Source of the DNA: Lithodes maja
Taxonomy: Eukaryota; Arthropoda; Malacostraca; Decapoda; Lithodidae
DNA: 64,000 bases
Reading direction: 5' to 3'
NCBI GenBank assembly: GCA_037953745.1
Contig: JBAKBP010000765.1
Location: 124,001 to 188,000, forward strand
Within the stretch, counting starts at the first letter, position 1, and each line of letters opens with the position of its first letter. A program made the translations under genes and the position numbers. Below the pieces are notes generated by a model. It had not been told where the DNA came from and did no database searches. It saw only the letters and a list, made by a program, of their open reading frames with translations. Below are positions 9,388 to 18,694 of this stretch, in pieces.

Positions 9388-9996
9388 TTAACCCTTTCAC
9401 TGCATACGGTACACACAATATTTGGTAGGCCCAAGAAAGTAAATAACTGAACAATAAGTTAATACCGTGTGAGTTTGGTGCATCAATTTTTTGTTTGTCA
9501 TATCAATTTAGTAAGGAATGGGTTAAGGGGAGGCAGACCATTTTTCTGGACCTCCCTAATGCTTAGCCCCACTAGTTTTGAGATTATAAGACTTTTGGCC
9601 CATTAGTTTGGCGTTTTAACCCCTTTCGCCCCATTTCGTTATCAATTTTAAGACCTTTCGTGCCTTTTAGGTGTCCATTTTTTCCTGGCGAGCGAAAGCG
9701 AGCCTGCAATTTTAAGAGGAACCGGCCTTTGGCCAGCACATTTTCCTACCGAAAAATGTACAAATTTATCTTGAAGGGGGGTCTAGGGGGTGTTTTTCTA
9801 AGCTTGATGGAGGTCTAGGGAGGAAACTAAAAAAATATATGAATACTGTAAATGAATTAATAGACCAAACAAACGGCCAGTCTCCCCTTAAAACATAAAT
9901 GTTAATGCCTCATTTGCCTATTATAATATTTCTAAGCATTTGTAAGCAATATCTAACACAAGAGTAGGCCTATGAGTGCTGCAGTGAAAGGATTAA
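9388..9996. mobile_element. TTAA-flanked MITE, outer (609 bp)
   Basis: TTAA at 9388-9391 and 9993-9996. Inverted ends: TTAACCCTTTCACTGCA on the left; TTAATCCTTTCACTGCA for the right end reverse complemented, 16 of 17 matching. No ORF. It contains a complete second TTAA element at 9523-9891. Confidence 0.8.
9523..9891. mobile_element. TTAA-flanked MITE, inner (369 bp)
   Basis: TTAA at 9523-9526 and 9888-9891 with inverted ends TTAAGGGGAGGCAGACC and TTAAGGGGAGACTGGCC. The ends start GGGG, not CCCT, so this is a different family from the outer element, either piggyBac-like or Kolobok-like. No ORF. Confidence 0.7.
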
Positions 9997-10629
9997 AGTG
10001 TATATGTATGAACTGTATACAGTACTGTACCTAAGTCAACCACCACCAAACAAACACAAATATCACTCAATACTCTCAATATTATCAACATCTACAACAG
10101 ATACTTGAAAGCAATGCACTAACATAACTAAATATATCTTCACCAATTCACACACAAGCACTTAAAAATAGACAGAAAACTAATTTTTGGATACATCCCA
10201 ACATGAATTACTGTGAAAATTAGTATTAAATTATTAAACACTAGTTTTCTAAAGCTTAATGAAGTAGTCCTCATATGCAGAAATAATTGTATCCGTACTG
10301 TATTAAGAATACTGTACAAACATCATTGGCTCGACTTCACCTTAGACATGGCCACTCACTTATTTTCAAAGAAATTCAGAAGCGCTTGAAGAAATATCGA
10401 TATCAAACACCCAAAGCAAAAGTTATAAACCTCATAATAAAACACAAGGCAGCAAGACTATACAGTATTAAAATAGAAAGTGAAAGTAAATTAAAAACAC
10501 ACTGAGAGCATAAACAAAAGAATCCAAGCCCCCACTAATGAGGGACACACCGAAACTCATCTACCACAACTATAAAACTCGAACAGTAACAGTAAGTCTT
10601 GCAAATGTTGTTGATGATTTTGTTAGTAG
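9997..10629. other. AT-rich intergenic DNA
   Basis: No convincing ORF, RNA or repeat was found. Short open frames at about 10287-10729 are A-rich and have no recognisable domain. Confidence 0.5.
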
Positions 10630-10648
10630 TTGTTGTTGTTGTTGTTCC

Positions 10649-11137
10649 CTAAGCTGCCTGGCCGAACAGCCCCGAGTCCCTGAGGAAGGCCATGGCCACG
10701 ATCGGGCTTTCCCACAGAGCTCTCATTGAGTGTAGGTTGTGTTGTTGGCGTAAGTGGTTGTGTGAAATGCAGTCTTCTATGATGTGTTTAATGGTATGGG
10801 GTGCTGCGTTACATCCCGGGCAGGCGTCGACAACGGAGTCATCCAGTCTCTTCTGATAGCTCAGGAGAGCTGGATGGTGTCCGCATCTCAGCCTGGCCAG
10901 GTGGACTCTGTCCTCGCGAGGGAGGGAGGATTCGGAAGGATGGATTTCGGGAGGTCGTGCATGCAGCTGCGTGTTGTCTGTGAGTGAGTGGATGGATTGG
11001 CGAGAGATATGAGTATGGATGTGCTTCTGGAAGTTGGTTCGGGGTGGGCAGGGAGGGAGAGAGGACAATAATTGTGTGTGATACCGTGTGCTGGGTGTTG
11101 TTTTGATATTTCTTGGTGTCTGTGGGTGTGTTGCCAT
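10649..11137 (-). pseudogene. Jockey-like ORF2 C-terminal domain, frameshifted
   Basis: Continues the RT reading in a different frame. It contains the Jockey C-terminal signature: LARLRCGHHPALLSYQKRL, then CPGCNAAPHTIKHIIEDC (a C-x2-C-x7-H-x4-C zinc-binding-like motif), ending DSGLFGQAA and a stop at the 3' end of the element. The overlap with the RT frame at about 11100 marks one frameshift. The zinc motif is intact, but the chain is no longer joined to the RT in one frame. Confidence 0.7.
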
Positions 11138-12204
11138 GTACAGTAGTTTAGTGGGTGGTCTTGGTTTGTGGAGGCTGCTGCCAGGAATTGAGTGCCTCTC
11201 ATGTCCAGATGGTCTTTGACTTTGAGGATTTTGGTTTCTTGATGTAGATGATCTGTGGGTGCAGTAGCTGTGCAGCCTGTAATGATCTTCAGGGCTTTGT
11301 TTTGAATAGTCTGTAAGGTCTTATGATGTGTTTCAGCTAGGTTAGAAGCCCAGGCTGGGCTTGCGTATTCCATTACTGATCTTATGTATTGTTTATATAC
11401 TGTGGTGGTAGTTTCTTTGTTGTGTCCAAATTTTGTGTGAGCAAGTGACCTGAGGGCGTTAAGTCTGGGTGTCAGTTTCTTTTTAATGTTTGTGGTGTGC
11501 TGTTTGAATGTCATATGAGTATCATATGTTACTCCTAGGATTTTGGGTGTGTGTGTATGTGTTAGGGGTGTGTTGTTTATGGTGAGTTGAGGGATGTATT
11601 CGTGTTCACCTGTCCAGCTTGTGAGCAGGGTTGCGGTGGATTTGGCTGGGGCTAGATTAAGTCTGTTTGTAGTGCACCAGCCATGTAGTGTGTTGAGATA
11701 GGGTTGAAGGAGATCTGTTGCTCTTCTTGGGTCATGGTGTGTGCATGTGAGTGTTATGTCATCTGCATAGGAGGCTAAGTTTATTTGGGGAGTATTGGGT
11801 GTAGTTATATCGTGCATGTACAGATTGAAGAGTGCGGGCGATAGGACGGATCCTTGTGGGACTCCGTTTGGAAAGTTTCTGATTTTAGATGACTGACCGG
11901 CAAAAGATACGTGTGCACATCTGCCTGCTAGGAAGTTGGCCAGCCACCTTTTTGTGTTGTTGTGCATGTTTGTGTTGTAGATTTTGTTTATTAGGTTGTG
12001 GCGGGGGATGGCATCGAAGGCTTTACTAATGTCAAGTGTGGCTAATAGTGATCTGTGTGGTGGTCTAGCTGAGTTGATGCCGTCAAAAGCTCTTTGTGTA
12101 AGGTCTGTGAGAAGAGTGTTTGTGGAGTGCAGTGGCCTAAAGCCATGTTGTGTTGGAGCTAGGGGTAGGTCGGGTGTAATTAGTTGTAATACTAGGCGTT
12201 CCAT
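10888..12204 (-). CDS. Jockey-like reverse transcriptase, long remnant ORF
   Basis: A 438-residue open frame holding nearly the whole RT: QHGFRPLHSTNTLL, LATLDISKAFDAIPRHNLI with the first catalytic Asp, NGVPQGSVLSPALFNLYMHD, and LASYADDITLT with the catalytic YADD, followed by thumb sequence (HTPKILGVTYDTHMTFKQH) and YIRSVMEYASPAWASN. These motifs and their order are those of Jockey-clade LINEs. The first RT motifs lie upstream (12205-12500) in frames with stops, and the chain leaves frame near 11100. It looks like a fairly recent copy that is no longer coding-competent. Confidence 0.75.
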   Translation of the reverse strand: MERLVLQLITPDLPLAPTQHGFRPLHSTNTLLTDLTQRAFDGINSARPPHRSLLATLDISKAFDAIPRHNLINKIYNTNMHNNTKRWLANFLAGRCAHVSFAGQSSKIRNFPNGVPQGSVLSPALFNLYMHDITTPNTPQINLASYADDITLTCTHHDPRRATDLLQPYLNTLHGWCTTNRLNLAPAKSTATLLTSWTGEHEYIPQLTINNTPLTHTHTPKILGVTYDTHMTFKQHTTNIKKKLTPRLNALRSLAHTKFGHNKETTTTVYKQYIRSVMEYASPAWASNLAETHHKTLQTIQNKALKIITGCTATAPTDHLHQETKILKVKDHLDMRGTQFLAAASTNQDHPLNYCTWQHTHRHQEISKQHPAHGITHNYCPLSLPAHPEPTSRSTSILISLANPSTHSQTTRSCMHDLPKSILPNPPSLARTESTWPG

Positions 12205-12772
12205 GACTTTGGAGGGGGAGCAAAGGAGTGTGATGGGGCGGTGCGAGGAGGGTAGCGTGGGGTCTTTGTTGGGTTTGGGGAATGTGATGATGATACCATG
12301 CTTCCAAATGTCTGGTATTGTGTTGTGTGAATAGCTGTAGTTTGATATGTTAGTGAGTGTTTGTATGCCTTGTGGTCCCAGGTGTCTGAGGTGTATGTTG
12401 CTTATGTTGTCTAGGCCACAGGCGGGTGAGTGCTTGAGATTGTTGATGATATGCTTTGTCTGGTGATTGGTGAAGGGTGTATAGTCAGGGTCTGTGGGGA
12501 ATTGTCTCTTACGTCGGATGACACGTCGGTCGTCTTTGTGAGGTTTTAGGTGGCTGACATGTGAGAAGTGATTGATGAGAGTGTTTGCTGTTGTTTACAT
12601 GAAGGAGTAGAGTCTGTTGTTGTGATTGCAGCATGTGATTGTGTTGTGTTGCTGTTGGAAAGTGTGATGCTGTTTAGTGTTTTGTAGAGTTTTTGGGGGT
12701 TTGTTTTGTGATCAAGTGTTTGTAGGAAGTTATTCCAATTTAGTTTTTGTTGTTCTTGTATTTTGTTGTTAG
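12205..12772 (-). pseudogene. Jockey-like linker and first RT motifs, broken
   Basis: Minus-strand translation gives recognisable pieces in more than one frame: SPACGLDNISNIHLRHLG, then IWKHGIIITFPKPNKDPT and HRPITLLCSPSKVMERLV, joining the RT ORF. Upstream is the linker (KLNWNNFLQTLDHK) directly next to the LINE-A insertion. Stops prevent a single reading frame. Confidence 0.6.
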
Positions 12773-12794
12773 TTTGGGTGTTCTATCTATCTAT

Positions 12795-14102
12795 CTATTG
12801 CCTGACGCCGTGATCCCCGAAGGGGTGGCCACGAACGAACCGCCCCCATGCACCTCTGTCCCCAGTCAGTCGACGCCCCTCCCCCCAACCAGCACCGCCT
12901 TCATTCATGTAGTTCCTCACTCCATCCTTCCACCTCATATTCGGTCTACCTCTCCCCCTCTGTCCCTCCACCTCGCTCTCGTACACCCTCTTAGTCATTC
13001 TCTCGCTTTCCATACGTTCCATATGGCCGAACCATCTCAAGTTGTTCCTTTTCACACTTTCCAGCACATCTACCTCCACACCACACCTCCTTCTTACTTC
13101 CTCATTAGTCTGTCTATCCCTCCATGTAATTCCGCACGCACTCCTTAAGTAATTCATTTCCACTGCTCTCACTCTTGGTCTGAGTCTCTCAACCAACGTC
13201 CATGCTTCGCTTCCGTAAGTCAGTGTCGGGATTACCACACTGTCATGCAAGGACTTCTTCACTTCCATACTGACCACCCTATTTCTTGTTACTGCTTTTA
13301 GCGTTCCTACAACCCTCTTCCCCTGTTGTACCCTCTCCCGCACCTCTTCATCCATAGTCCCATCTTTACTCAACACACTGCCCAGATACTTAAAAGAGTT
13401 GACGATCTCCATAGCCTGACCGTTCAGCTTCACCTCACACTCTGTGACTTCACCCCTTTCGAAGACCATAACCTTGCTCTTCCCCGTATTTACCTTCAAA
13501 TTCCGTTTTTCGCACACTGTTCCAAACTCATTTACCAGACCCTGCAACTCCCATTCATTATCACTCATCAGAACTGTATCATCTGCAAACAGCAGTATAG
13601 GTAGCTTCCACTCAATTCCCTCCCTTTTCAGCGATACACCAACATCCACTACTCTTGACAGTATTTCTTTCATAACTCCATCCATATATACAGTAAACAG
13701 CCATGGGGACATCACACACCCCTGTTTCAAACCAACATTCAGGTCAAAGAACTCGCTCTGCTCACTCTCCACACGTACTGCCGCCTTTGCACCCTCATAC
13801 ATGCTCTTCACTGCTTTCAGCAACTTGCCCTCTACTCCGTATATTCTAAGTACTTTCCACAAACCTTCTCTATCCACTCTGTCATAGGCCTTCTCCAAGT
13901 CCATAAAGGCAACATACACCTTTTGTTTCTTCTCCAGATACTTCTCCACAACACAATTCAGGGTAAAAATCTGATCTACACATCCTCTTCCCTTCCTAAA
14001 GCCTCCCTGCTCGTCGCCTATCCATTTCTCCGTTCTCACTCTCACTCTCTCAATCACTACCCTACTGTACTGTATACCTTCCCTACTACGCTTAGAAGAC
14101 AT
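12795..14102 (-). CDS. LINE-A reverse transcriptase, main ORF (435 aa)
   Basis: Nearly complete RT in one frame: DEQGGFRKGRGCVDQIFTL, YVAFMDLEKAYDRVDREGLW (first catalytic Asp), NVGLKQGCVMSPWLFTVYMD, and LLFADDTVLMSDN (catalytic FADD). Then come the thumb (FKYLGSVLSKDGTMDEEV), SLHDSVVIPTLTYGSEAWTL, and the C-terminal WFGHMERMESERMTKRVY with a basic QRGRGRP segment. The frame opens before 14102 without a real start because the N-terminal half of RT is in the frame at 14057-14509. No endonuclease is present. The protein would not be functional as it stands. Confidence 0.8.
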   Translation of the reverse strand: MSSKRSREGIQYSRVVIERVRVRTEKWIGDEQGGFRKGRGCVDQIFTLNCVVEKYLEKKQKVYVAFMDLEKAYDRVDREGLWKVLRIYGVEGKLLKAVKSMYEGAKAAVRVESEQSEFFDLNVGLKQGCVMSPWLFTVYMDGVMKEILSRVVDVGVSLKREGIEWKLPILLFADDTVLMSDNEWELQGLVNEFGTVCEKRNLKVNTGKSKVMVFERGEVTECEVKLNGQAMEIVNSFKYLGSVLSKDGTMDEEVRERVQQGKRVVGTLKAVTRNRVVSMEVKKSLHDSVVIPTLTYGSEAWTLVERLRPRVRAVEMNYLRSACGITWRDRQTNEEVRRRCGVEVDVLESVKRNNLRWFGHMERMESERMTKRVYESEVEGQRGRGRPNMRWKDGVRNYMNEGGAGWGEGRRLTGDRGAWGRFVRGHPFGDHGVRQ

Positions 14103-14633
14103 ATTCCTCGGTGGTTACCACACACTCCTCTTTCCCCTTTGCCCTTATATAGGGGGACTATTATGCCAGTCTTCCAGTCATCGGGTGCACTCCCCTTCTC
14201 CCATGCTAGTTTGCACATTTTCCATACCCATTCTATCACTATCTCACCACCATACCTCAACATTTCCCCACACACTCCATCTGTTCCTGGTGCTTTCCCC
14301 AACTTCACTCTTTTCATGGCTTCCCACACTTCTGACCTCCTGATCCCCACCTCCTCCTCCACTACTTCTCTTCTTCTCCCTCCCATACCATATCCAGCTA
14401 TGTTTGCTGGCTCTTCATTCCTTTCATTTAGCAACTCACTGAAGTACTCCCTCCATCTTTCGACCCTCTCTTGCTTCTCGGCTAGCATTCTCCCATTCTT
14501 ATCTTTCACACCCTTACTGTTTCCCTTGCTACCTTCCCTAACTTTCTTGACTTCTTTCCAGAACAGTTTCTTACTCTCCCTCCATTTTACACTCAGATTC
14601 CTTCCAAATTCCTCATCTACTCTTCTCTTACTT
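14057..14633 (-). pseudogene. LINE-A pre-RT and RT fingers, frameshifted
   Basis: Upstream part of the same ORF in another frame: KDKNGRMLAEKQERVERWRE, the linker typical before LINE RTs, then KRVKLGKAPGTDGVCGEML, then GIIVPLYKGKGERGVCGNHR (RT motif 1-2 region) and CLLSVVGKVYS. It overlaps the main ORF near 14102-14057, where a frameshift occurs. The start is the truncation point. Confidence 0.75.
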
Positions 14634-14643
14634 TTTGGGTGTT

Positions 14644-15186
14644 GAGTGCTTGAATTTGGTGTGTGATGTCTTGTGTGTGGGGTGCTGGGGAGTGTTTCAG
14701 TGTGTCACATTGTCTGATGAGGTTTTGAATTTCTGGTGTGAAGTTGGGGTTGTGTCTTTTTCTGTTACCTCTTGGAATGTGTTTCTTGTCAGCGTTTTGG
14801 ATAGTTTTATTGAGTATGTGTACAGCATTGTTGATGTTAGTGATGGGTGTACTGTTTAGAGTTGTGAAGTGTTGTTCTGTCTCACTTGTAAATGCTTCCC
14901 AGTTAGCTCTTTTATAATTGGTGTATGTGTGTTTGTGGCTAGCTGGGGTGAGTCTGGTTTTGGTGGTGATAATGATCGGGAGGTGGTCAGAGCCTAAGGT
15001 TCTGACCACCCTCCAGGATGTTGTTGGGGTGAGTTCTGGGGAGCAAAAGGTGATGTCTGGAGATGATGGGTTATAGAGGGCTTGGTGAGGAATATGGGTA
15101 TGTTGATGGATGTCGTTAAGGATGATGAGGTTATCGGTTGTTAGTAGTATTATATGCTTGTGAAAAGAATAATGATTAATATACAA
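14644..15186 (-). pseudogene. Jockey-like endonuclease C-terminal part
   Basis: Open on the minus strand down to the LINE-A insertion. SSPDITFCSPELTP and WRVVRTLGSDHLPIII match the last motifs of the apurinic-like (EEP) endonuclease of non-LTR elements, including the S-D-H catalytic triplet. A Thr/Asn-rich linker to the RT follows (HNPNFTPEIQNLIRQ). The N-terminal endonuclease motifs are missing beyond 15190. The insertion falls in the linker at LNTQ. Confidence 0.7.
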
Positions 15187-15190
15187 TATA

Positions 15191-15975
15191 AGATAAACTA
15201 AGAACCTTTTCCCCGCCTGATGATGATACCAGCACCATATAGAGAATACAAACTAAGCTTCCTTCTTCACTCCCCAGCTTCCAAATAAGAGACTACTCCA
15301 CACAATTACCTCCTTGAGAGACCTCTGGGGCTGCCCACTGGCTGTGGCTGGTTTCTTGGCATCAGTAAGGGTCCCAGAAAGGGCTCCCTGGGGTAACAAA
15401 ATTAATTCAAGTAAGTGGAAGCTAGAATAAAAGCATTAAACAGATTTGTGAAAAAGAAAAAAGAAAATGATTGTAGGAAGGAAGTTATGAAGGTGAAAAA
15501 ACAAGGGAAGGAAGACAACTTCACCTGTGTCATTGCCTAGTGTGTCATTCCACCCCAATACAGTAGAGTACCACTTTATTCCCAAATCTTTCCCACTCCT
15601 GGATGCTCAAGCCATTATTCGTCAAAGCATCTTTCACACCACGCACCATTTTTTTGTTGGTCTTCCTCTCCCTCACTTACTGCTTTGAAGATTTTCTTTA
15701 TTATCATCATCATCATATCCGATGCCTTGTCTCCCCCTGGGAATTACCCGCAAAAAGATGACCATGACAGAAACGCCTCCAGGCTACTTTGTCAAGACAT
15801 GCTTCCCTTGCCCGTTCCACTACATGGAAGTTTTTCCTCACTATATTTCTCCACTTTCTTCTCCAATATCATAGATGGTCTTACAGTACATATTAGTTGC
15901 TCCACTCACCTGACTCGCATGTATCTTTCTTGGCATTCTATCCTCATCCATTCTCTACACATGACCGACTTACCT
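15191..15975. other. Non-coding DNA with a LINE-B-like remnant
   Basis: 15191-15690 shows nothing recognisable. 15690-15975 has (ATC)n and blocks shared with other LINE-B parts of the window: GCCTCCAGGCTACTTTGTCA resembles 8655-8675, and ATCTTTCTTGGCATTCTATC resembles 7350-7370. It is read as an old minus-strand LINE-B fragment. Confidence 0.45.
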
Positions 15976-16605
15976 GAAGTTATAACTAATGGAAGTGAGA
16001 TATACCTGTATGCGAATGACACTAAGCTGTATAGAAGAGTGAGGAGTAAGGAAGATGTGGGTTTGCTTCAAGTTGATGTGGAGGGCATGAAGGGATGGTC
16101 TGAGCATTGGTTAATGCCTTTTCATCCAAAAAAATGCAAGTACATGCGGATTGGGACAAGCAAGATAGACAAGGTAGGATACAGTATGTATGAAGCAATG
16201 GAGGAAGTTAATGCAGAAAAGGATATAGGAGTAGTGATAGACAATAAGTTAAATTTCTCAGAACATTTAGCGGAAAAGATAAACAAAGCCAATAGAATTG
16301 TAGGGCTGAAAAGGAGGACATTTGTGTCACTTGACGAAGAAATATTCAGGAATCTCTATACAGCGCTGGTTAGGCCGCACCTGGAATATGCGAACCAGGT
16401 GTGGGCTCCATATATGGTAAAGGATATAGAAGCAGTGGAGAAAGTGCAGAGGAGAGCTAGCAAGCTAGTACCAACGTTGAAGAACACGGGCTATGAGCAG
16501 AGGTTGAGGACACTGGGGCTTCCGACACTGGCATATAGGAGAAAGAGAGAGGATATGATAGAGACTTTTAAGATAGTGTCAGGAAAGCATGATGAGGATG
16601 TGTGT
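15976..16605 (+). pseudogene. CR1-like RT fragment cut off by gypsy element A
   Basis: A 210-residue open stretch. SEIYLYANDTKLYRRVRS carries the RT catalytic box with YAND in place of YADD. Then EHWLMPFHPKKCKYMRIG, IGVVIDNKLNFSEHLAEKI, LYTALVRPHLEYANQVWAPY and LGLPTLAYRRKREDMIETFK follow, matching the palm-thumb region of CR1/L2-group LINEs. The fragment begins without the earlier RT motifs and stops exactly where the LTR of element A starts (16606). The Asp-to-Asn change would abolish catalysis. Confidence 0.75.
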
Positions 16606-18424
16606 TGTGACGCACCCAGTGCGTGGCAACGCAACCTGATTGTACTCCTTGGTACTCCACTGTACCGCCACTGTGCGGTACCTCTGTACCGCTGTACCGT
16701 GCTGGCTGCCTATATTGAGTGTGACAACGTATAACTATGTTCTTTGTATCTCTGCAAAGGTCTCGTCATGTGCTAACCAGTGGTGGGTTTTGTTTTAAGC
16801 CATGTCGAGACCTTCCATTTAATATGTAGTATCAATAGAGAAGTTGATAGATAAGACAATGGGAGTTCAGAGAGAGAGAGTGAGTTAGTTTTCAGAGCGA
16901 GAGGGTAGCAACGCGCCACGCTGCCAGGGGGGTGGTTGCCAGACGTATGGACCGGTTGGCAGCCTTGCGCTTATAGCTAGGCGCGACAGGGTTGGTAGTC
17001 CATTGCCGCCTGCCTATGCTGCCTGGGCTGCCCATGTTGTCGTACTGCACATTGCCTGGAGGCTCGCTGTGTGTTCCATGATCAGGTTGCCCAGAACCTT
17101 TGAGATTCTAACATCCCTTGCCCTCTCTCCCAATTTCTCACGGTTGCACTCTTTCTCTCTGACGACATTACTCTCATTTCATTCTTCTCTCTATTTAAAT
17201 GCATACCCTTCCCTTGAGGTCCTAAAGGAGTTTCAGCACTCACCTCTCGTATTACTCTTAGGACAAGCATATATTTACATGTATTAGATTTAAGGGGTTA
17301 ATGTGAACAGCGATCTTCTTGATGAGGATAGTTGGTGAACGTTCTACATGTTCACGAGTTATATGCCCAGCTCATCATCCAATTTGTGACTAGACTAGTG
17401 CCATGTGTAAGAGCCCGACCATGCCCAGGAGTTGTCTGTAGAGGGGCGAGGACTTAGCCTTGATTTGCCTACCGAGCCAGGAGCGAGTGTAGTACCAGAG
17501 ACTACAGCTCGCTCGTAGTGCCGGTATAGTAGAGTAACGTAATTTATCTGTCCTTGTGTTCTCTACAGTCTTTTCCTGGGTTCTCGCTTTCGGTGCTGGG
17601 ACTCGTTGTTCCTGTGACTTGGCCTGCTAGCTAGAACACATGGGGATGATGAGTGGGATATATCTTTATTTTACTATGCATTGCAGCTCTCTTTAAGTTT
17701 ATGTATGTAACACTTTACAATACACATTACTCACACACAAGACAACACTATTAATACTTTCATGTATCAATTAACTGCACTGTCGTTTTGCTGCTGTGTC
17801 CGGAGTTCTGTTGCGTAGGGCGCATACGGACTCAGAGGGGAGACAGAGTGAGAGAAGCGAAGTAGCCTATGCGGTAGTAGGCTACCGGCGCAGTACTGTT
17901 GCCTGCAACCTTTTAGTTATTCCAAGTATAGATTCATTCTTATAATAAGTGACTACTATTTATGTTCCTTCCATGTGTATTATTAGGTATCTACTGGATC
18001 ATGAACATCTTGTATGCTACATGCTAGTGCATGTTAGTAGGGGACAGTTATTCTAGTGCACGCGCTTTCAAGTAGGCGTGTACATTTGTCATTTAGCATT
18101 TCACTGTCATACCTTTAGCCTGCTTCTATTCTGCATTATTAGAGGCTTAATATTAACGTAGTTTCTTGAGTATTGCATTTCTTTAGTAATAACGTAACCT
18201 ATAAATGTCTGAGGGAGTTTAGCCTCATAGCCTACCCCTGTTGTATACTTTCGCCGAGTTAAGGTACCTCGTTACCATAGACGATAACTCTGTAGGGCGT
18301 TGGTGCTTTTGTTGTCTGGAGCATATAGTATTTGGGACTGGAATCGAGCGTGTCGTTGTCACATAAGCCATTTCTGTCCTACGATCAAGAATCCCGAATA
18401 TGTATTGCCGATCCAGCCGTAACA
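16606..18424 (+). repeat. Element A 5' LTR
   Basis: TG...CA bounded. Near the start CGCACCCAGTGCG is a short palindrome. A stronger hairpin lies at 17481-17514 (arms GAGCGAGTGTAGT and ACTACAGCTCGCTC). A 94-codon open frame from 17003 recurs in four LTR copies but has no coding features. Confidence 0.92.
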
Positions 18425-18445
18425 AAATGGCGACCTTGCACAAGA
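18425..18445 (+). promoter_or_regulatory. Element A primer binding site
   Basis: Three bases after the LTR, TGGCGACCTTGCAC begins with the TGG expected for pairing with a tRNA 3' CCA. The same TGGCGACCT start occurs in elements B, C and D. It resembles the tRNA-Arg type PBS of mdg1/412 elements (from memory, not checked). Confidence 0.75.
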
Positions 18446-18694
18446 TTCAGTAGTATCCTATCACATGTTTTTTGGAGAACTATTCTATACTACCTAGTAG
18501 AGCTGGCTAGAATTTTCTTGCATATTGGAGGAATTTTTATTGTGTCATTATTGTATTGGTGGACTTGCAGATTGTTTCGTTAGGGGTGTCTAGAGTAGAG
18601 TCATTCAAGCATCTTTAACATTTTGTGAGTCGAGACTGCAATTAGTAATAAGCACTTTTTTTTTTTTATGAACAGCAATTGTATAACCAGCACT

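Larger units (their letters stand above)
12783..14633 (-). mobile_element. LINE-A copy 2, 5'-truncated (1851 bp)
   Basis: Inserted in the Jockey-like LINE with a 10-bp target duplication. The 3' end (left side in the plus strand) is a (TAGA)n tail next to the TTGCCTGACGCCGTGATCCC block, the same 3' end as copy 1 at about 5300. The 5' end is truncated upstream of the RT. Same orientation as its host element. Confidence 0.88.
10630..15190 (-). mobile_element. Jockey-like LINE, split by LINE-A copy 2
   Basis: Minus-strand non-LTR retrotransposon. Endonuclease end at 14644-15186, then (after the inserted LINE-A) the linker and RT at 12772-10888, the C-terminal Cys/His region at 11137-10649, and a 3' tail of (CAA)n at about 10630-10645. 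The 5' end at about 15190 is truncated within the endonuclease. Insertion of LINE-A duplicated TTTGGGTGTT at 12773-12782 and 14634-14643. Confidence 0.8.

Noticed and set aside
17003..17287. 94-codon open frame present in four LTR copies (17003, 24487, 49838, 57271)
   Set aside because: It is conserved only because the LTRs are; it lies in the LTR, changes length in one copy, and has no domain.
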